A DNA stretch of 64,000 bases from an uncultured Clostridia bacterium (lineage in GTDB: Bacteria > Bacillota > Clostridia > Oscillospirales > Acutalibacteraceae), in NCBI GenBank assembly GCA_904399395.1, contig CAJFPJ010000046.1:1-64000 (forward strand), written 5' to 3'. The notes under the pieces were generated by a model, which searched no databases, was not told where the DNA came from, and worked only from the letters and a program-made list of their open reading frames with translations. Numbering within the stretch: the stretch's first letter is position 1; each line of letters opens with the position of its first letter. Position numbers and translations under genes: made by a program. Of the stretch, positions 8,351 through 17,288 are shown piece after piece.

Positions 8351-10258
8351 TCAATCCAGTTCCAAAGCGCCCGTATACAGTTGATAATATGTGCCCTTCA
8401 GCGCCAAGAGATCCTCATGGGTACCGCGCTCAATGATCCGGCCATGGTCCAGAACCATGATAGCATCGGAATTCTGCACAGTGCTAAGCCGGTGAGCGAT
8501 TACAAATACCGTTCGGCCCGTCATCAGGGCATCCATACCCCGCTGAACGATAGCCTCCGTTCGCGTATCGATAGAGCTGGTAGCTTCATCAAGAATCATA
8601 ACAGGCGGATCGGCCACTGCGGCTCTGGCGATAGAGAGCAGCTGCCGCTGCCCCTGGGAAAGGCTGGCTCCATTCCCGGAAAGAGGCGTATCATACCCCT
8701 GAGGCAAACGGGTGATGAAATCGTGGGCGCCTGCCAGCTTTGCGGCAGCAATACACTCTTCGTCGCTGGCATCCAACCTGCCGTAGCGGATATTTTCCAT
8801 GACGGTTCCGGTAAAGAGATTGGTATCCTGCAGAACCATACCCAAGCTGCGCCGCAAATCGGCCTTTTTAATCTTATTGATATTAATGCCGTCATACCGA
8901 ATCTTTCCATCTGCAATATCGTAAAAACGGTTGATCAGATTGGTGATCGTAGTCTTACCCGCGCCGGTGGAACCCACAAAGGCCACTTTCTGGCCGGGCT
9001 TGGCATACAGCGTTACATCATGCAACACCGTTTTTCCCGGTTCATAACCGAAATCCACATTAGTCAGGCGAACATCACCTGCAAGACGCGTATAGGTCAC
9101 ACTGCCGTCGTTATGGGGATGCTTCCAAGCCCACACATTCGTGCGTTCTTCACATTCTTCCAAAGAGCCATCTGCTTTTTCTTTCGCGTTCACCAGTGTT
9201 ACATATCCTTCGTCGGTCTCGGGTTTTTCATCCAATAGGTCAAAGATACGCTTTGTGCCCGCAAGGCCCATGATAACGGAATTCAATTGGTTGGAAACCT
9301 GGCTGATATTGCCGGAAAATTGCTTCGTCATATTCAGGAAGGGAACCACAATACTGATGCCAAAAGCAAGGCCCGAAATGCTCAGATTCGGTGCATGATT
9401 CAGTAAAAGAATGCCGCCGATCAACGCTACCAATACATAGAGTACATTGCCAATATTGTTCAGGATCGGCATAAGCATGTTGGCATACCGGTTGGCTTTT
9501 TCAGAATCAGCAAAAAGAGCGTCGTTTATGGCGTCAAAATCCTTTTTCGCTTCGTCCTCGTGGCAGAAGACCTTCACGACCTTCTGGCCGTTCATCATTT
9601 CCTCCACAAAGCCTTCTGTGCGGCCAATGGCCTGCTGCTGCCGGATGAAATACCGGGAGGAATTCCCACCTACTTTTTTCACCACAAGCGTCATGAAGAA
9701 AACGCCAAGGAGCACCACCAGAGTCAGCCACACGCTGTAATACAGCATGATGAAAAGCACCGTAATAACCGTAACAGTCGAAATAATCAACTGGGGAATG
9801 CTCTGGGAAATCATCTGGCGCAGAGTGTCGATATCATTGGTATAATAGCTCATGACATCGCCATGATTGTGAGTGTCGAAATATTTGATGGGCAGATCCT
9901 GCATGCCGTTGAACATTTTTTCACGCATTTTTGCCAGAGAGCCCTGGGTGATAACAGCCATCAACTGCGTATACGCAAAGCCGGCCAGAAGACTCAGCAC
10001 ATAAAATACGGCCAAAACAGCCACATATCCCAAAATCTGCCCGGATACGCTTCCCCAGTCACCAGTTTGCCAGCTTTTTTCTACAGCGGCTATGACGTTC
10101 TGCATAAATACAGAGGGGATGGAGCTAATCACTGCGTTGAACAGAATGCAGATCAACGTAATGGGAAGGAGCACGGGATAAAAGCTGAACAACATGCGGA
10201 TAAGCCGGAACAGCACAGCCTTTCTTCCGGTGTCTTTTTTTGTCTTCTTATTGGGCAT
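8351..10258 (-). CDS. ABC exporter subunit (half-transporter, canonical ATPase site)
   Basis: A 635-residue fusion of a six-helix membrane domain (about residues 20-330) and an ATPase domain. Walker A is GSTGAGKTT, Walker B VMILDEATSSID with the catalytic Glu, and the signature is SLSQGQRQL, a degenerate form of LSGGQ. The start at 10258 (MPNKKTKKD) follows a GGCAGGT site; an upstream GTG at 10267 is possible. The ATG lies inside the end of the preceding subunit gene, so the two are coupled. The LSQGQ signature pairs with the partner's Walker B Asp to form one inactive site, the pattern of heterodimeric multidrug exporters such as TM287/288 or BmrCD. An insert before the ATPase domain (residues about 375-405) is charged and aromatic. 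Substrate unknown. Confidence 0.92.
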   Translation of the reverse strand: MPNKKTKKDTGRKAVLFRLIRMLFSFYPVLLPITLICILFNAVISSIPSVFMQNVIAAVEKSWQTGDWGSVSGQILGYVAVLAVFYVLSLLAGFAYTQLMAVITQGSLAKMREKMFNGMQDLPIKYFDTHNHGDVMSYYTNDIDTLRQMISQSIPQLIISTVTVITVLFIMLYYSVWLTLVVLLGVFFMTLVVKKVGGNSSRYFIRQQQAIGRTEGFVEEMMNGQKVVKVFCHEDEAKKDFDAINDALFADSEKANRYANMLMPILNNIGNVLYVLVALIGGILLLNHAPNLSISGLAFGISIVVPFLNMTKQFSGNISQVSNQLNSVIMGLAGTKRIFDLLDEKPETDEGYVTLVNAKEKADGSLEECEERTNVWAWKHPHNDGSVTYTRLAGDVRLTNVDFGYEPGKTVLHDVTLYAKPGQKVAFVGSTGAGKTTITNLINRFYDIADGKIRYDGININKIKKADLRRSLGMVLQDTNLFTGTVMENIRYGRLDASDEECIAAAKLAGAHDFITRLPQGYDTPLSGNGASLSQGQRQLLSIARAAVADPPVMILDEATSSIDTRTEAIVQRGMDALMTGRTVFVIAHRLSTVQNSDAIMVLDHGRIIERGTHEDLLALKGTYYQLYTGALELD

Positions 10259-11993
10259 CCGAATCACCTGCCTTATTCTGAGAAGTATAAACCTCGCGAT
10301 AGATCTCGCTGGTTTTCAGAAGCTCCTCATGGGTTCCCACAGCGCTGATGCTGCCGCCATCCATAACGATGATACGATCCGCATCCTGCACAGAGGCGAT
10401 TCGCTGGGCAATGATAATCTTTGTCGTTTCAGGGATAAACTGCCGGAAAGCCTGGCGAATCAGCGCATCCGTGCGGGTATCCACAGCGCTTGTGGAGTCA
10501 TCCAGAATGAGGATCTTGGGCTTTTTCAACAGAGCGCGGGCGATACAGAGCCTCTGCTTCTGGCCACCGGAAACATTGCTGCCCCCCTGTTCGATATAGG
10601 TGTCGTATTTCCGGGGGAACTGCTGGATGAATTCATCCGCCTGGGCCAGCCTGCAGGCCTCTTCCAACTGCTCATCCGTTGCATCCTTATTGCCCCAACG
10701 AAGGTTATCCTTGATAGTGCCGGCAAAAAGCTCGTTTTTCTGCAGCACAACCGCCACCTGGTTGCGCAGAGCCGTCAGGTCGTATTCCCGCACATCGGCC
10801 CCACCCACCTTTATGCTACCTTCTGTAGCATCGTAAAGCCGAGGGATCAGCTGGATAAGGCTGGTTTTTGAGGAGCCGGTTCCGCCAATGACACCGATGA
10901 TCTCACCGGAACGGATGTGCAGGTCAATATCCGAAAGTGCCATCCGGGCGGCGGACTTGGAATATTTAAAGCTCACATGATTAAAATCGATGGAGCCATC
11001 CTTCACTTCCGTTAAGGCATTTTCAGGACTCTGCAGTGTGCTTTCTTCGCTGAGAACCTCCACAATACGCTCGGCAGATTCCGCCGCCATAGTGATCATA
11101 ACGAATACCATAGAAAGCATCATCAGGCTCATAAGGATCTGAAAGCTATATGTAAGAAGAGAAGACATCTGGCCCACATCCAGATCCAGTCCACGGGAGG
11201 TTATAACGGTGTAAGAACCAAAGGAGAGCACAAACACCATCACCCCATAAACGCAGAACTGCATCAGAGGGTTGTTCACGGCCAAAATTCGCTCGGCTTT
11301 TGTGAAATCGGCCTTTACGTTCTCAGCAGCCGCATTAAACTTTTTCTTTTCATAATCCTCTCGAACATAGGCTTTGACCACCCTCATGCCGCGGATATTC
11401 TCTTGAATAGAGCTGTTGAGCGCATCATACTTCTTAAAGACCCGGCGGAACAGGGGCATCGTTTTGCGGGTTACTATAATCAGGCCGATTCCCAGAATCG
11501 GGATGGTAAGAAGAAAGACCAGCGCCATTTTCCCGCCCATGACAAAGCCCATGATAAACGAAAAAATCAGCATCAGAGGGCAGCGAATCGCTGTGCGCAC
11601 GATCATCATATATGCCATCTGCACATTGGTGATATCTGTGGTCAGTCTCGTAACAAGGCTGGAAACAGAAAATTTATCGATGTTCTCAAAAGAGTACCCC
11701 TGTATTTTATAAAACATATCCTTCCGTAGGTTGCGCGCAAAGCCGCAGCTTGCCGTAGCACAGGCCGAGCCCGCCAAAGCACCGAAAGCCAGCGAAAGCC
11801 CTGCCATCACCACAAGGATTGCCCCATACCGCAGGAGCACTTCTATGGAACACCCATTTTTAATTTCGTTCACAAGATTGGCAGTAATAAACGGGATAAT
11901 ACATTCCAGCACCACTTCACCGGAAACGAAGACCGGAGCAAGGATAGAGGGCTTTTTGTATTCCCGGATGCTCTTAGCCAAGGTTTTGATCAT
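10248..11993 (-). CDS. ABC exporter subunit (half-transporter, degenerate ATPase site)
   Basis: A 581-residue partner of the downstream subunit: membrane domain (about 15-300), then an ATPase domain with Walker A GGTGSSKTS, a canonical signature NVSGGQKQR and Walker B ILILDDSTSAVD, in which Asp replaces the catalytic Glu. That Asp marks the non-hydrolysing site of heterodimeric type IV (B-type) exporters. GGAAGGAACC precedes the ATG at 11993. It is the first gene of a two-gene unit with the promoter at 12030-12058. Drugs, lipids or peptides are the usual substrates of the family; nothing in the sequence selects among them. Confidence 0.92.
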   Translation of the reverse strand: MIKTLAKSIREYKKPSILAPVFVSGEVVLECIIPFITANLVNEIKNGCSIEVLLRYGAILVVMAGLSLAFGALAGSACATASCGFARNLRKDMFYKIQGYSFENIDKFSVSSLVTRLTTDITNVQMAYMMIVRTAIRCPLMLIFSFIMGFVMGGKMALVFLLTIPILGIGLIIVTRKTMPLFRRVFKKYDALNSSIQENIRGMRVVKAYVREDYEKKKFNAAAENVKADFTKAERILAVNNPLMQFCVYGVMVFVLSFGSYTVITSRGLDLDVGQMSSLLTYSFQILMSLMMLSMVFVMITMAAESAERIVEVLSEESTLQSPENALTEVKDGSIDFNHVSFKYSKSAARMALSDIDLHIRSGEIIGVIGGTGSSKTSLIQLIPRLYDATEGSIKVGGADVREYDLTALRNQVAVVLQKNELFAGTIKDNLRWGNKDATDEQLEEACRLAQADEFIQQFPRKYDTYIEQGGSNVSGGQKQRLCIARALLKKPKILILDDSTSAVDTRTDALIRQAFRQFIPETTKIIIAQRIASVQDADRIIVMDGGSISAVGTHEELLKTSEIYREVYTSQNKAGDSDAQ

Positions 11994-12029
11994 AAGGTTC
12001 CTTCCTTTCTTTTAAGAGTTATGAATGTA

Positions 12030-12058
12030 ATTATACGATATTATTAATCGGTTATCAA
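12030..12058 (-). promoter_or_regulatory. Sigma-A promoter of the ABC exporter operon
   Basis: On the minus strand TTGATA (12058-12053), a 17-nt spacer and a perfect TATAAT (12035-12030), 37 nt before the first ATG. The spacer is AT-rich and contains the inverted pair GATTAATAATATC. The remaining 400 bases to the MATE gene hold only the hairpin at 12303-12344. Confidence 0.75.
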
Positions 12059-12302
12059 TAAGGATTATGGAAACATAAAGAAAAAAATGATGGGAACAGA
12101 GAAATATTTTCTCCAAAAGACGCTATATCTTTATGAAAAATACCAAATATATTTGCGGCGCAGATTCCAGGCAAGTCTCAAATCTAAGACATTTATTCTA
12201 AAAGTGCGGAGAAAACAGAAAGCTCCCTGCACGATACGCAGATTTTGATGTTCCACTGGATCCGGCATGATATGTAACAGGGATAAAAACAAAAAACTAA
12301 GG

Positions 12303-12344
12303 AAACGGCGGTATGCTCCTGAAAAGGAGGCATACCGCCGTTTT
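12303..12344. terminator. Terminator after the MATE gene
   Basis: AAACGGCGGTATGC (12303-12316) pairs with GCATACCGCCGTTT (12330-12343), with a short apical part TCC/GGA and loop TGAAAA. It has TTTT on the plus side and, read from the MATE gene on the minus strand, a T-rich tail (TTTCCTTAGTTTTTT). Confidence 0.75.
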
Positions 12345-12476
12345 GCAGCCGTTTCTTTCCCAACCGCAGTAACTAACTTTCTTACATCTGCCATAGCAAA
12401 AAACAGGCAAACCGTTATGCATATATGCATGCGTTTCTTTGCTTTAAAGATCCTTCTACAATCTTCGAAAACGAAT

Positions 12477-13820
12477 TTACTCCAGATCCGGCCGGCTGAG
12501 TTCTTTGCGCAATTTCAGAAGAATTATTCCCGACAAAATCGCTGCAAGAATAGAGGTGCCGGCAAAATTCAACCATATTCCAGTGAGTCCCCAGGGCCAC
12601 AGCAGAAGAATTAACAGCACCGGAAAAACAAGCGCGGTAGCAAGCGAAATAGCGGAGGCTGGCAAGGGCTTTTCAATAGCCAGCATATAGCTCTGCGTGG
12701 CAAAAGAGAACCATCTGGTCACATATGTAATACTAAAGAGTTGCAGTGCTCCCACGGACATCTGCACAAATTCGCTGCTGGAATCAGCCATAAACAACTG
12801 TGTAATTTCTCCAGGGAAAAGGGCAATTACAAATACCGACAAAATGGAAACAACTCCGCTGGCGACAAAGCAACACTTTTCGATAGCCCGGACTCTGGAA
12901 AGCTTTCCCGCTCCCCAATTATAGCCCACAGCAGGCTGAAGAGAATCACACATACCATACAGTAGGGGCTGGATGAAACCATCCACATACATCAGTATTC
13001 CGTATACAGAAACAGCCGCTTCACCACCTACCCGAACCAAAATCGCATTCATGATAATGGATGTTATACGGCCGGCGATATTATTCAGAAAATTAGGGCT
13101 GCCGCAGGCTACTATCTGCCGAATCATAGAGGCACTAAAACGGGGCCTACAGAAACGCAACTGAGCACGGCCGGTGATAAAAGGAATCAAAGCCAACAAC
13201 GCACTGATAAACATACCGGTACAGGTGGCTAAAGCCGCCGCCCAAATTCCCCAACGGAACACGCCCAAGAACAAGAATTCCAACACGGCACTCAGAACCG
13301 ACATCAAAATATTTAAAAACATGCTGCTGCGTATCATGCCGCTGATACGCAGAAAATTGTCGGTAGCAAAAACGATAGTGGTTACAGGGGAACTCAATGC
13401 GTATACACGGAGATACTGCACGGCCTGATCGGCGAATTCCCCTTCGGCCCCCATCAGCTTAATCAGAGCGGGCGCCGCAGCAAACAGGATTCCTCCCACC
13501 AGGACGCCTGCTCCTACAATCATAATACAGGCACAGGTAAAAATATTATTGGCCTCTTGCTCCTGCTTTCTGCCTAAAGCAATGGAAATAGGCACCGCAG
13601 ATCCCACACCGATCAGATCGGCAAGAGCAAAATTAATAATCACGAAGGGCATGGCCAGGTTCAAAGCAGCAAACGCAGTGGAACCAAGATACTGCCCTAC
13701 GAAGATACCGTCAAAAAGCTGATATAAAGCCGAAGCCAACATTCCCACAGCGCCGGGAAGAGACGCAAGGAAAAAAAGTTTCAGCGGTGGTGTTTTGGCA
13801 AACAAGGTCTCAGAGTTCAT
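12477..13820 (-). CDS. MATE family multidrug efflux transporter
   Basis: A 447-residue protein with about twelve membrane helices, the normal length of the NorM/DinF superfamily. Family features are visible: the start KTPPLKLFFLASLPGAVGMLASALYQLFDGIFVGQYLG, and the second half PNFLNNIAGR, then YGMCDSLQPAVGYNWGAGK. These transporters expel cationic drugs or metabolites using Na+ or H+ gradients. The ribosome site GGAGGAAAGG lies inside the last codons of the marR gene, four bases separate the two genes, and both share the promoter and operators at 14312-14357; so expression should be induced by whatever releases the MarR protein. Confidence 0.92.
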   Translation of the reverse strand: MNSETLFAKTPPLKLFFLASLPGAVGMLASALYQLFDGIFVGQYLGSTAFAALNLAMPFVIINFALADLIGVGSAVPISIALGRKQEQEANNIFTCACIMIVGAGVLVGGILFAAAPALIKLMGAEGEFADQAVQYLRVYALSSPVTTIVFATDNFLRISGMIRSSMFLNILMSVLSAVLEFLFLGVFRWGIWAAALATCTGMFISALLALIPFITGRAQLRFCRPRFSASMIRQIVACGSPNFLNNIAGRITSIIMNAILVRVGGEAAVSVYGILMYVDGFIQPLLYGMCDSLQPAVGYNWGAGKLSRVRAIEKCCFVASGVVSILSVFVIALFPGEITQLFMADSSSEFVQMSVGALQLFSITYVTRWFSFATQSYMLAIEKPLPASAISLATALVFPVLLILLLWPWGLTGIWLNFAGTSILAAILSGIILLKLRKELSRPDLE

Positions 13821-13824
13821 ACAT

Positions 13825-14286
13825 TCAATTCCTTTCCTCCATCATGATCATTACTTGCTTTTCAAACTCCTCACATAGGCATTTGGAAAAATACTCAAAA
13901 GCATTGATGAATGCAGCAGGAAAGTCCTGTAAAGTCCGATTTAAGGCTTCCTGTTCCGCAGCATACACCTTTTTTAGAAGCTCTTCTGTATACGATTTGC
14001 CCGAATCTGTAAGTAGAATTTTCTTCTCTCGTGTATTGTCTTCCAAAAGAAGCGTAATATAGCCGGCTTCCTGCAGTTCTTTCACCACAGTGTTCACAGT
14101 TGTTTTGGGAATCAGCCAATCTTCACATATCTGTTTCTGTGAATGAGGTTTTCCGTCATCCAATGCATATAAAAGAGCCAATGTATTTTCTTTGACCCCG
14201 AGCTTTCTGGCAAAAAAATAGTAGCTGCCATCAATTTTATTGATAGCCAGCATTAGACGACGTATATTCTCATATGAATCTTCCAT
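13825..14286 (-). CDS. MarR family repressor of the adjacent MATE pump
   Basis: A 153-residue winged-helix regulator. The start at 14286 (MEDSYENIRRLM) is preceded by GAGGGAAGAT at proper spacing; longer frames run into the promoter. The wing-helix core is visible: KENTLALLYALDDGKPHSQ, QICEDWLIPKTTVNTVVKEL as recognition helix, and the wing LLEDNTREKKILLTDSG. N- and C-terminal helices would form the dimer. The promoter in front carries two palindromic sites, one inside the -35/-10 spacer, so it most likely represses itself and the MATE gene. Confidence 0.92.
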   Translation of the reverse strand: MEDSYENIRRLMLAINKIDGSYYFFARKLGVKENTLALLYALDDGKPHSQKQICEDWLIPKTTVNTVVKELQEAGYITLLLEDNTREKKILLTDSGKSYTEELLKKVYAAEQEALNRTLQDFPAAFINAFEYFSKCLCEEFEKQVMIMMEERN

Positions 14287-14311
14287 ATCTTCCCTCTGTC
14301 CCATGTACTTA

Positions 14312-14348
14312 ATACGAATTCGTATCGCATTGTAGTATGAATTCGTAC
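14312..14348. promoter_or_regulatory. Two MarR operator palindromes
   Basis: ATACGAATTCGTAT (14312-14325) is a perfect 14-bp palindrome just downstream of the -10; GTATGAATTCGTAC (14335-14348) is the same site with one mismatched pair and fills the promoter spacer. Centres are 23 bp apart, about two helical turns. Repressor bound at either would block RNA polymerase. Confidence 0.75.
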
Positions 14349-14357
14349 TTTTGTCAA
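14329..14357 (-). promoter_or_regulatory. Promoter of the marR-MATE operon
   Basis: On the minus strand a perfect TTGACA (14357-14352), a 17-nt spacer and TACAAT (14334-14329). The spacer coincides with the second MarR operator. Confidence 0.85.
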
Positions 14358-14472
14358 GCCCTCCGAATGTCAAAAATTTGTAAGAGCTATTTCTTACTCT
14401 TTCTGCAAATTCTCTCCATCTATCCTCATATTAGCAGGAAATTTGTGGATTCTGTAAAATCATAAAAATCTA

Positions 14473-14501
14473 TTGACTTATTCAAAAGCGTTATATATAC
14501 T
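14473..14501 (+). promoter_or_regulatory. Promoter upstream of the structured leader
   Basis: TTGACT (14473-14478), 17-nt spacer, TATACT (14496-14501). Transcription would start near 14508, about 250 nt before the flippase-like gene. Confidence 0.7.
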
Positions 14502-14504
14502 AGT

Positions 14505-14665
14505 TCCTGCTGGAATAAGTGGTGGAGTCTGTCATAGAGAGCAATAGCGTCTCTATTTATTCACAGTGTTTACCTTTTAACATCGAAAAAGGGGATTCTT
14601 CCCCTTTATATCGGAATAAAAAGGGGCAGATCTTCTCAGAGGGAAGTTCTGCCCCTTTTTTGCAA
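14505..14665 (+). ncRNA. Candidate structured leader or small RNA ending in an intrinsic terminator
   Basis: Between the promoter at 14473 and the gene at 14760 the transcript can fold into an outer helix GGAATAA/TTATTC around an inner hairpin ATAGAGA/TCTCTAT (near 14535-14570), then a short hairpin AAAGGGG/CCCCTTT (14588-14594 with 14601-14607), and a strong 12-bp stem AAAAGGGGCAGA (14619-14630) with TCTGCCCCTTTT (14648-14659) followed by TTG. The last is an intrinsic terminator. Either this is a stand-alone small RNA or a cis-acting leader controlling the next gene. No T-box, known riboswitch core or 6S pattern was recognised. Confidence 0.4.
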
Positions 14666-14759
14666 ACCAAATTGAAAAGAAAGGAAATCCTTTAGCAGCT
14701 CTTATGCAGCGCCAGCCACCGCCGACCGCATATCAAACACGAGGGAGTACTGCACATAT

Positions 14760-15863
14760 ATGGGAACAGCTATTCTCAGAGTTATCAAAAAGAATCTTTT
14801 TGGCATTATCACCGCAATTCTTTCGGCGGGAATCCTGCTGGCCTTTCTTTTTTCTTCCGACGGCATCAGCTCGCTGGGCCGGGTTTCCCAATCCATTCGA
14901 TATGAATGGCTTCTATTGGCTGTAGCTGCAGCAGTTGCAGCGTGGATCCTGGAAGGAGTGGTCCTCAACCTATTTTGCCGGGCCGTTTACCGCGAATGGA
15001 AATTCCGGTATTCCTTCTGCATCGGTATGGAGGGCGTCCTTTACAGTGCCCTGACACCTTTTTCCACCGGTGGGCAGCCTATGCAGATCTACTCTATGCA
15101 TAAGTTGGGGATGGATACGGGGGCGGCGGGCTCCATTATCGCTGTAAAAACGCTGGTTTACCAAATTATCCTCGTTCTATATTCCCTGGTCATGGTGGTT
15201 TGGATGCTTCCTTTTTTTCAAACCAATATAAGCAATTTTTCCTTTGTGACGATCTTGGGCCTGATCTGCAACAGCACCTTCATCCTATTGGTCCTTCTCT
15301 TCTGCATCAGTAAGCGGGCTACTGATATGCTTCTCCGCAAGGGAATCGGGCTGCTTCACAAACTTCATCTATGCCGGCATCCCGAGGAACGGTATGAAAA
15401 AATTCACCGGGAACTGGCCGTATTTCATGAAAGTTCTTTTCTCCTGGGGAAATCCTGGAAACTGTATGCAGGTGCCGGTCTTCTCACTGTAGTGCAGATT
15501 GCTTCTACCTGTTCCATCCCGTATTTTATCTATCGGGGTTTCGGCTTTTCGCAGCAGCCGGTAAGTGTAATTATGGCGGCGCAGGCGTATGTATCCATGG
15601 TGAGCGCATTTGTACCGCTGCCGGGCGCCTCCGGAGGAGCAGAAGGAAGCTTCGTCTTGTTCTTCAGAAGCTTTTTTCTGGACGGAACCATTATTCCCGC
15701 CACAGTCGTGTGGCGTACAATCTCCTACTACCTGAATTTTCCCGTTGGCTGTATTTGCACCTATCTGGTGGGCAGAATGCCAAAGCTCACACTTTCAGGT
15801 GCCAAAAAAGCAGACGGGGAAAAGGCAAAAGAACTGAATGAACAGAACCAGGTTGAGGCATAA
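14760..15863 (+). CDS. Flippase-like integral membrane protein (LPG synthase TM / UPF0104 type)
   Basis: A 367-residue protein with about eight membrane helices, the lysylphosphatidylglycerol-synthase transmembrane family (YbhN/AglD type). Signature stretches are GVLYSALTPFSTGGQPMQIY and SAFVPLPGASGGAEGSF. Members flip or retain lipid-linked molecules; there is no C-terminal GNAT-like domain, so it is not a full MprF enzyme. The ATG at 14760 has GAGGGAG 12 nt upstream, which is far, so the start is less certain. The short positively charged C-terminal tail (GAKKADGEKAKELNEQ) is cytosolic. It lies downstream of the structured leader and 68 nt before trkH. Confidence 0.82.
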   Translation: MGTAILRVIKKNLFGIITAILSAGILLAFLFSSDGISSLGRVSQSIRYEWLLLAVAAAVAAWILEGVVLNLFCRAVYREWKFRYSFCIGMEGVLYSALTPFSTGGQPMQIYSMHKLGMDTGAAGSIIAVKTLVYQIILVLYSLVMVVWMLPFFQTNISNFSFVTILGLICNSTFILLVLLFCISKRATDMLLRKGIGLLHKLHLCRHPEERYEKIHRELAVFHESSFLLGKSWKLYAGAGLLTVVQIASTCSIPYFIYRGFGFSQQPVSVIMAAQAYVSMVSAFVPLPGASGGAEGSFVLFFRSFFLDGTIIPATVVWRTISYYLNFPVGCICTYLVGRMPKLTLSGAKKADGEKAKELNEQNQVEA

Positions 15864-15931
15864 AGGAAGCCAATGCTTCCTATGCAATATATTCAAGGCA
15901 GAGAAAGGATTGAGAAACTGCCGGCAGATGC

Positions 15932-17272
15932 GTGCCGTTTCTGAATTGGAGCATGCCGGCATATCGCGTGAGACATTTTATTTTTTCCATTAAAAAGCAG
16001 CCTCCGGGAAGGCTTATTGTAATGGGCTTTGCGCTGGTCATCCTGCTTGGAACAGCCCTGCTTTTACTGCCCGTATCCATAAAGGATGGAGCGACAGTCA
16101 CCTTCATTGACGCACTGTTTACCTCTACCAGCGCCGTCTGTGTAACTGGGCTCATCGCCATCGACACAGCGGATCATTTTACTGTTTTTGGGCAGACAGT
16201 GGTGGCAGCCCTGATCCAAATCGGCGGACTGGGCGTTACTTCTATAGGAGCGGGACTGATCATTGCCGCCAGAAAGCGCATCGGTATTAAGGGGCGCGTT
16301 CTGGTTAAGGAATCTTTTAATGTGGATTCCTTTAAGGGAATGGTTCGTCTGGTTAAAGCCGTCCTTTTGATGACCTTGTGCTTTGAATCAGCCGGTCTCA
16401 TTCTCAGTTTTATTGTATTTGTGCAGGATTACCCACCTTTACAGGCCTTGGGAATCAGTGCTTTCCACTCCATCGCAGCCTTTAATAACTCCGGTTTCGA
16501 TATTTTAGGAGGCATGCGAAACCTGATTCCTTACCAATCCAACGTCCTGCTGAATCTTACAACCTGTGGGCTGATCATCTTTGGAGGGTTGGGTTTCCTT
16601 GTTATTCTGGACATTTTGAAAAAACGTTCCTTCCGAAAACTGAGCCTGCATTCTAAGGTAGTGATTACCACAAGTGTAATCCTCCTTATAGCAGGCACTC
16701 TGCTCTTGAAGGCTACAGAGGATATTTCCTGGCTGGGGGCTTTCTTCCACAGCGTTTCGGCAAGAACGGCAGGTTTTTCTACATACCCTATCGGAGAATT
16801 TTCAAATGCCGGACTCTTTACGCTGATCCTTCTGATGTTTATAGGCGCTTCACCGGGTTCCACCGGCGGCGGTATCAAGACCAGCACCTTTTTTGTACTC
16901 ATGCAAGAGGTACGGAGTCTATTCACTAAAAAGCACATCGGGGCTTTCCACCGAAGCATCCCTGCGGAATGCCTCTCAAGAGCTTCCATCATATCGCTGC
17001 TTTCTCTGCTGCTTGTTTGTGTGGGAACGTTCCTTCTCTGCATTTTAGAGCCAGACTGCAGCTTTATCCAGCTTTTCTTTGAAGAAGTTTCTGCATTTGG
17101 AACCGTGGGGCTTTCCACCGGGATTACCCCCACCTTATGCGACGGAAGCAAGCTGGTTCTCATCTTTACCATGTTTGCAGGCCGGGTCGGCATGTTCACC
17201 CTGCTTTCTATCTGGATAGACCGCCCTGCCCCGAATGCACACTATACGGAAGAATCTATAACCATTGGATAA
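15932..17272 (+). CDS. trkH: TrkH/KtrB family potassium uptake channel
   Basis: A 446-residue K+ transporter subunit with four membrane-pore-membrane repeats. Pore segments are visible: TSTSAVCVTGLI, AFNNSGFDILGG, SVSARTAGFSTY and SAFGTVGLSTGI, each with the filter glycine. Length and the short N terminus fit KtrB-type proteins of Firmicutes. The frame starts with GTG at 15932 (no strong ribosome site) or ATG at 15953, which has GGAG too close; the start is therefore uncertain by seven residues. It would move K+ (possibly with Na+) under control of the TrkA/KtrA protein encoded 16 nt downstream. Confidence 0.9.
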   Translation: MPFLNWSMPAYRVRHFIFSIKKQPPGRLIVMGFALVILLGTALLLLPVSIKDGATVTFIDALFTSTSAVCVTGLIAIDTADHFTVFGQTVVAALIQIGGLGVTSIGAGLIIAARKRIGIKGRVLVKESFNVDSFKGMVRLVKAVLLMTLCFESAGLILSFIVFVQDYPPLQALGISAFHSIAAFNNSGFDILGGMRNLIPYQSNVLLNLTTCGLIIFGGLGFLVILDILKKRSFRKLSLHSKVVITTSVILLIAGTLLLKATEDISWLGAFFHSVSARTAGFSTYPIGEFSNAGLFTLILLMFIGASPGSTGGGIKTSTFFVLMQEVRSLFTKKHIGAFHRSIPAECLSRASIISLLSLLLVCVGTFLLCILEPDCSFIQLFFEEVSAFGTVGLSTGITPTLCDGSKLVLIFTMFAGRVGMFTLLSIWIDRPAPNAHYTEESITIG

Positions 17273-17288
17273 TAAACGGGAGGATACT

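Noticed and set aside
8177-9238. 353-codon plus-strand frame
   Set aside because: Antisense to the ABC exporter gene, which has full motifs; it also starts inside the terminator region.
14505-14665. T-box, 6S RNA or known riboswitch
   Set aside because: No T-box sequence, no long closed bubble of 6S type and no conserved aptamer core; kept only as an unclassified leader.
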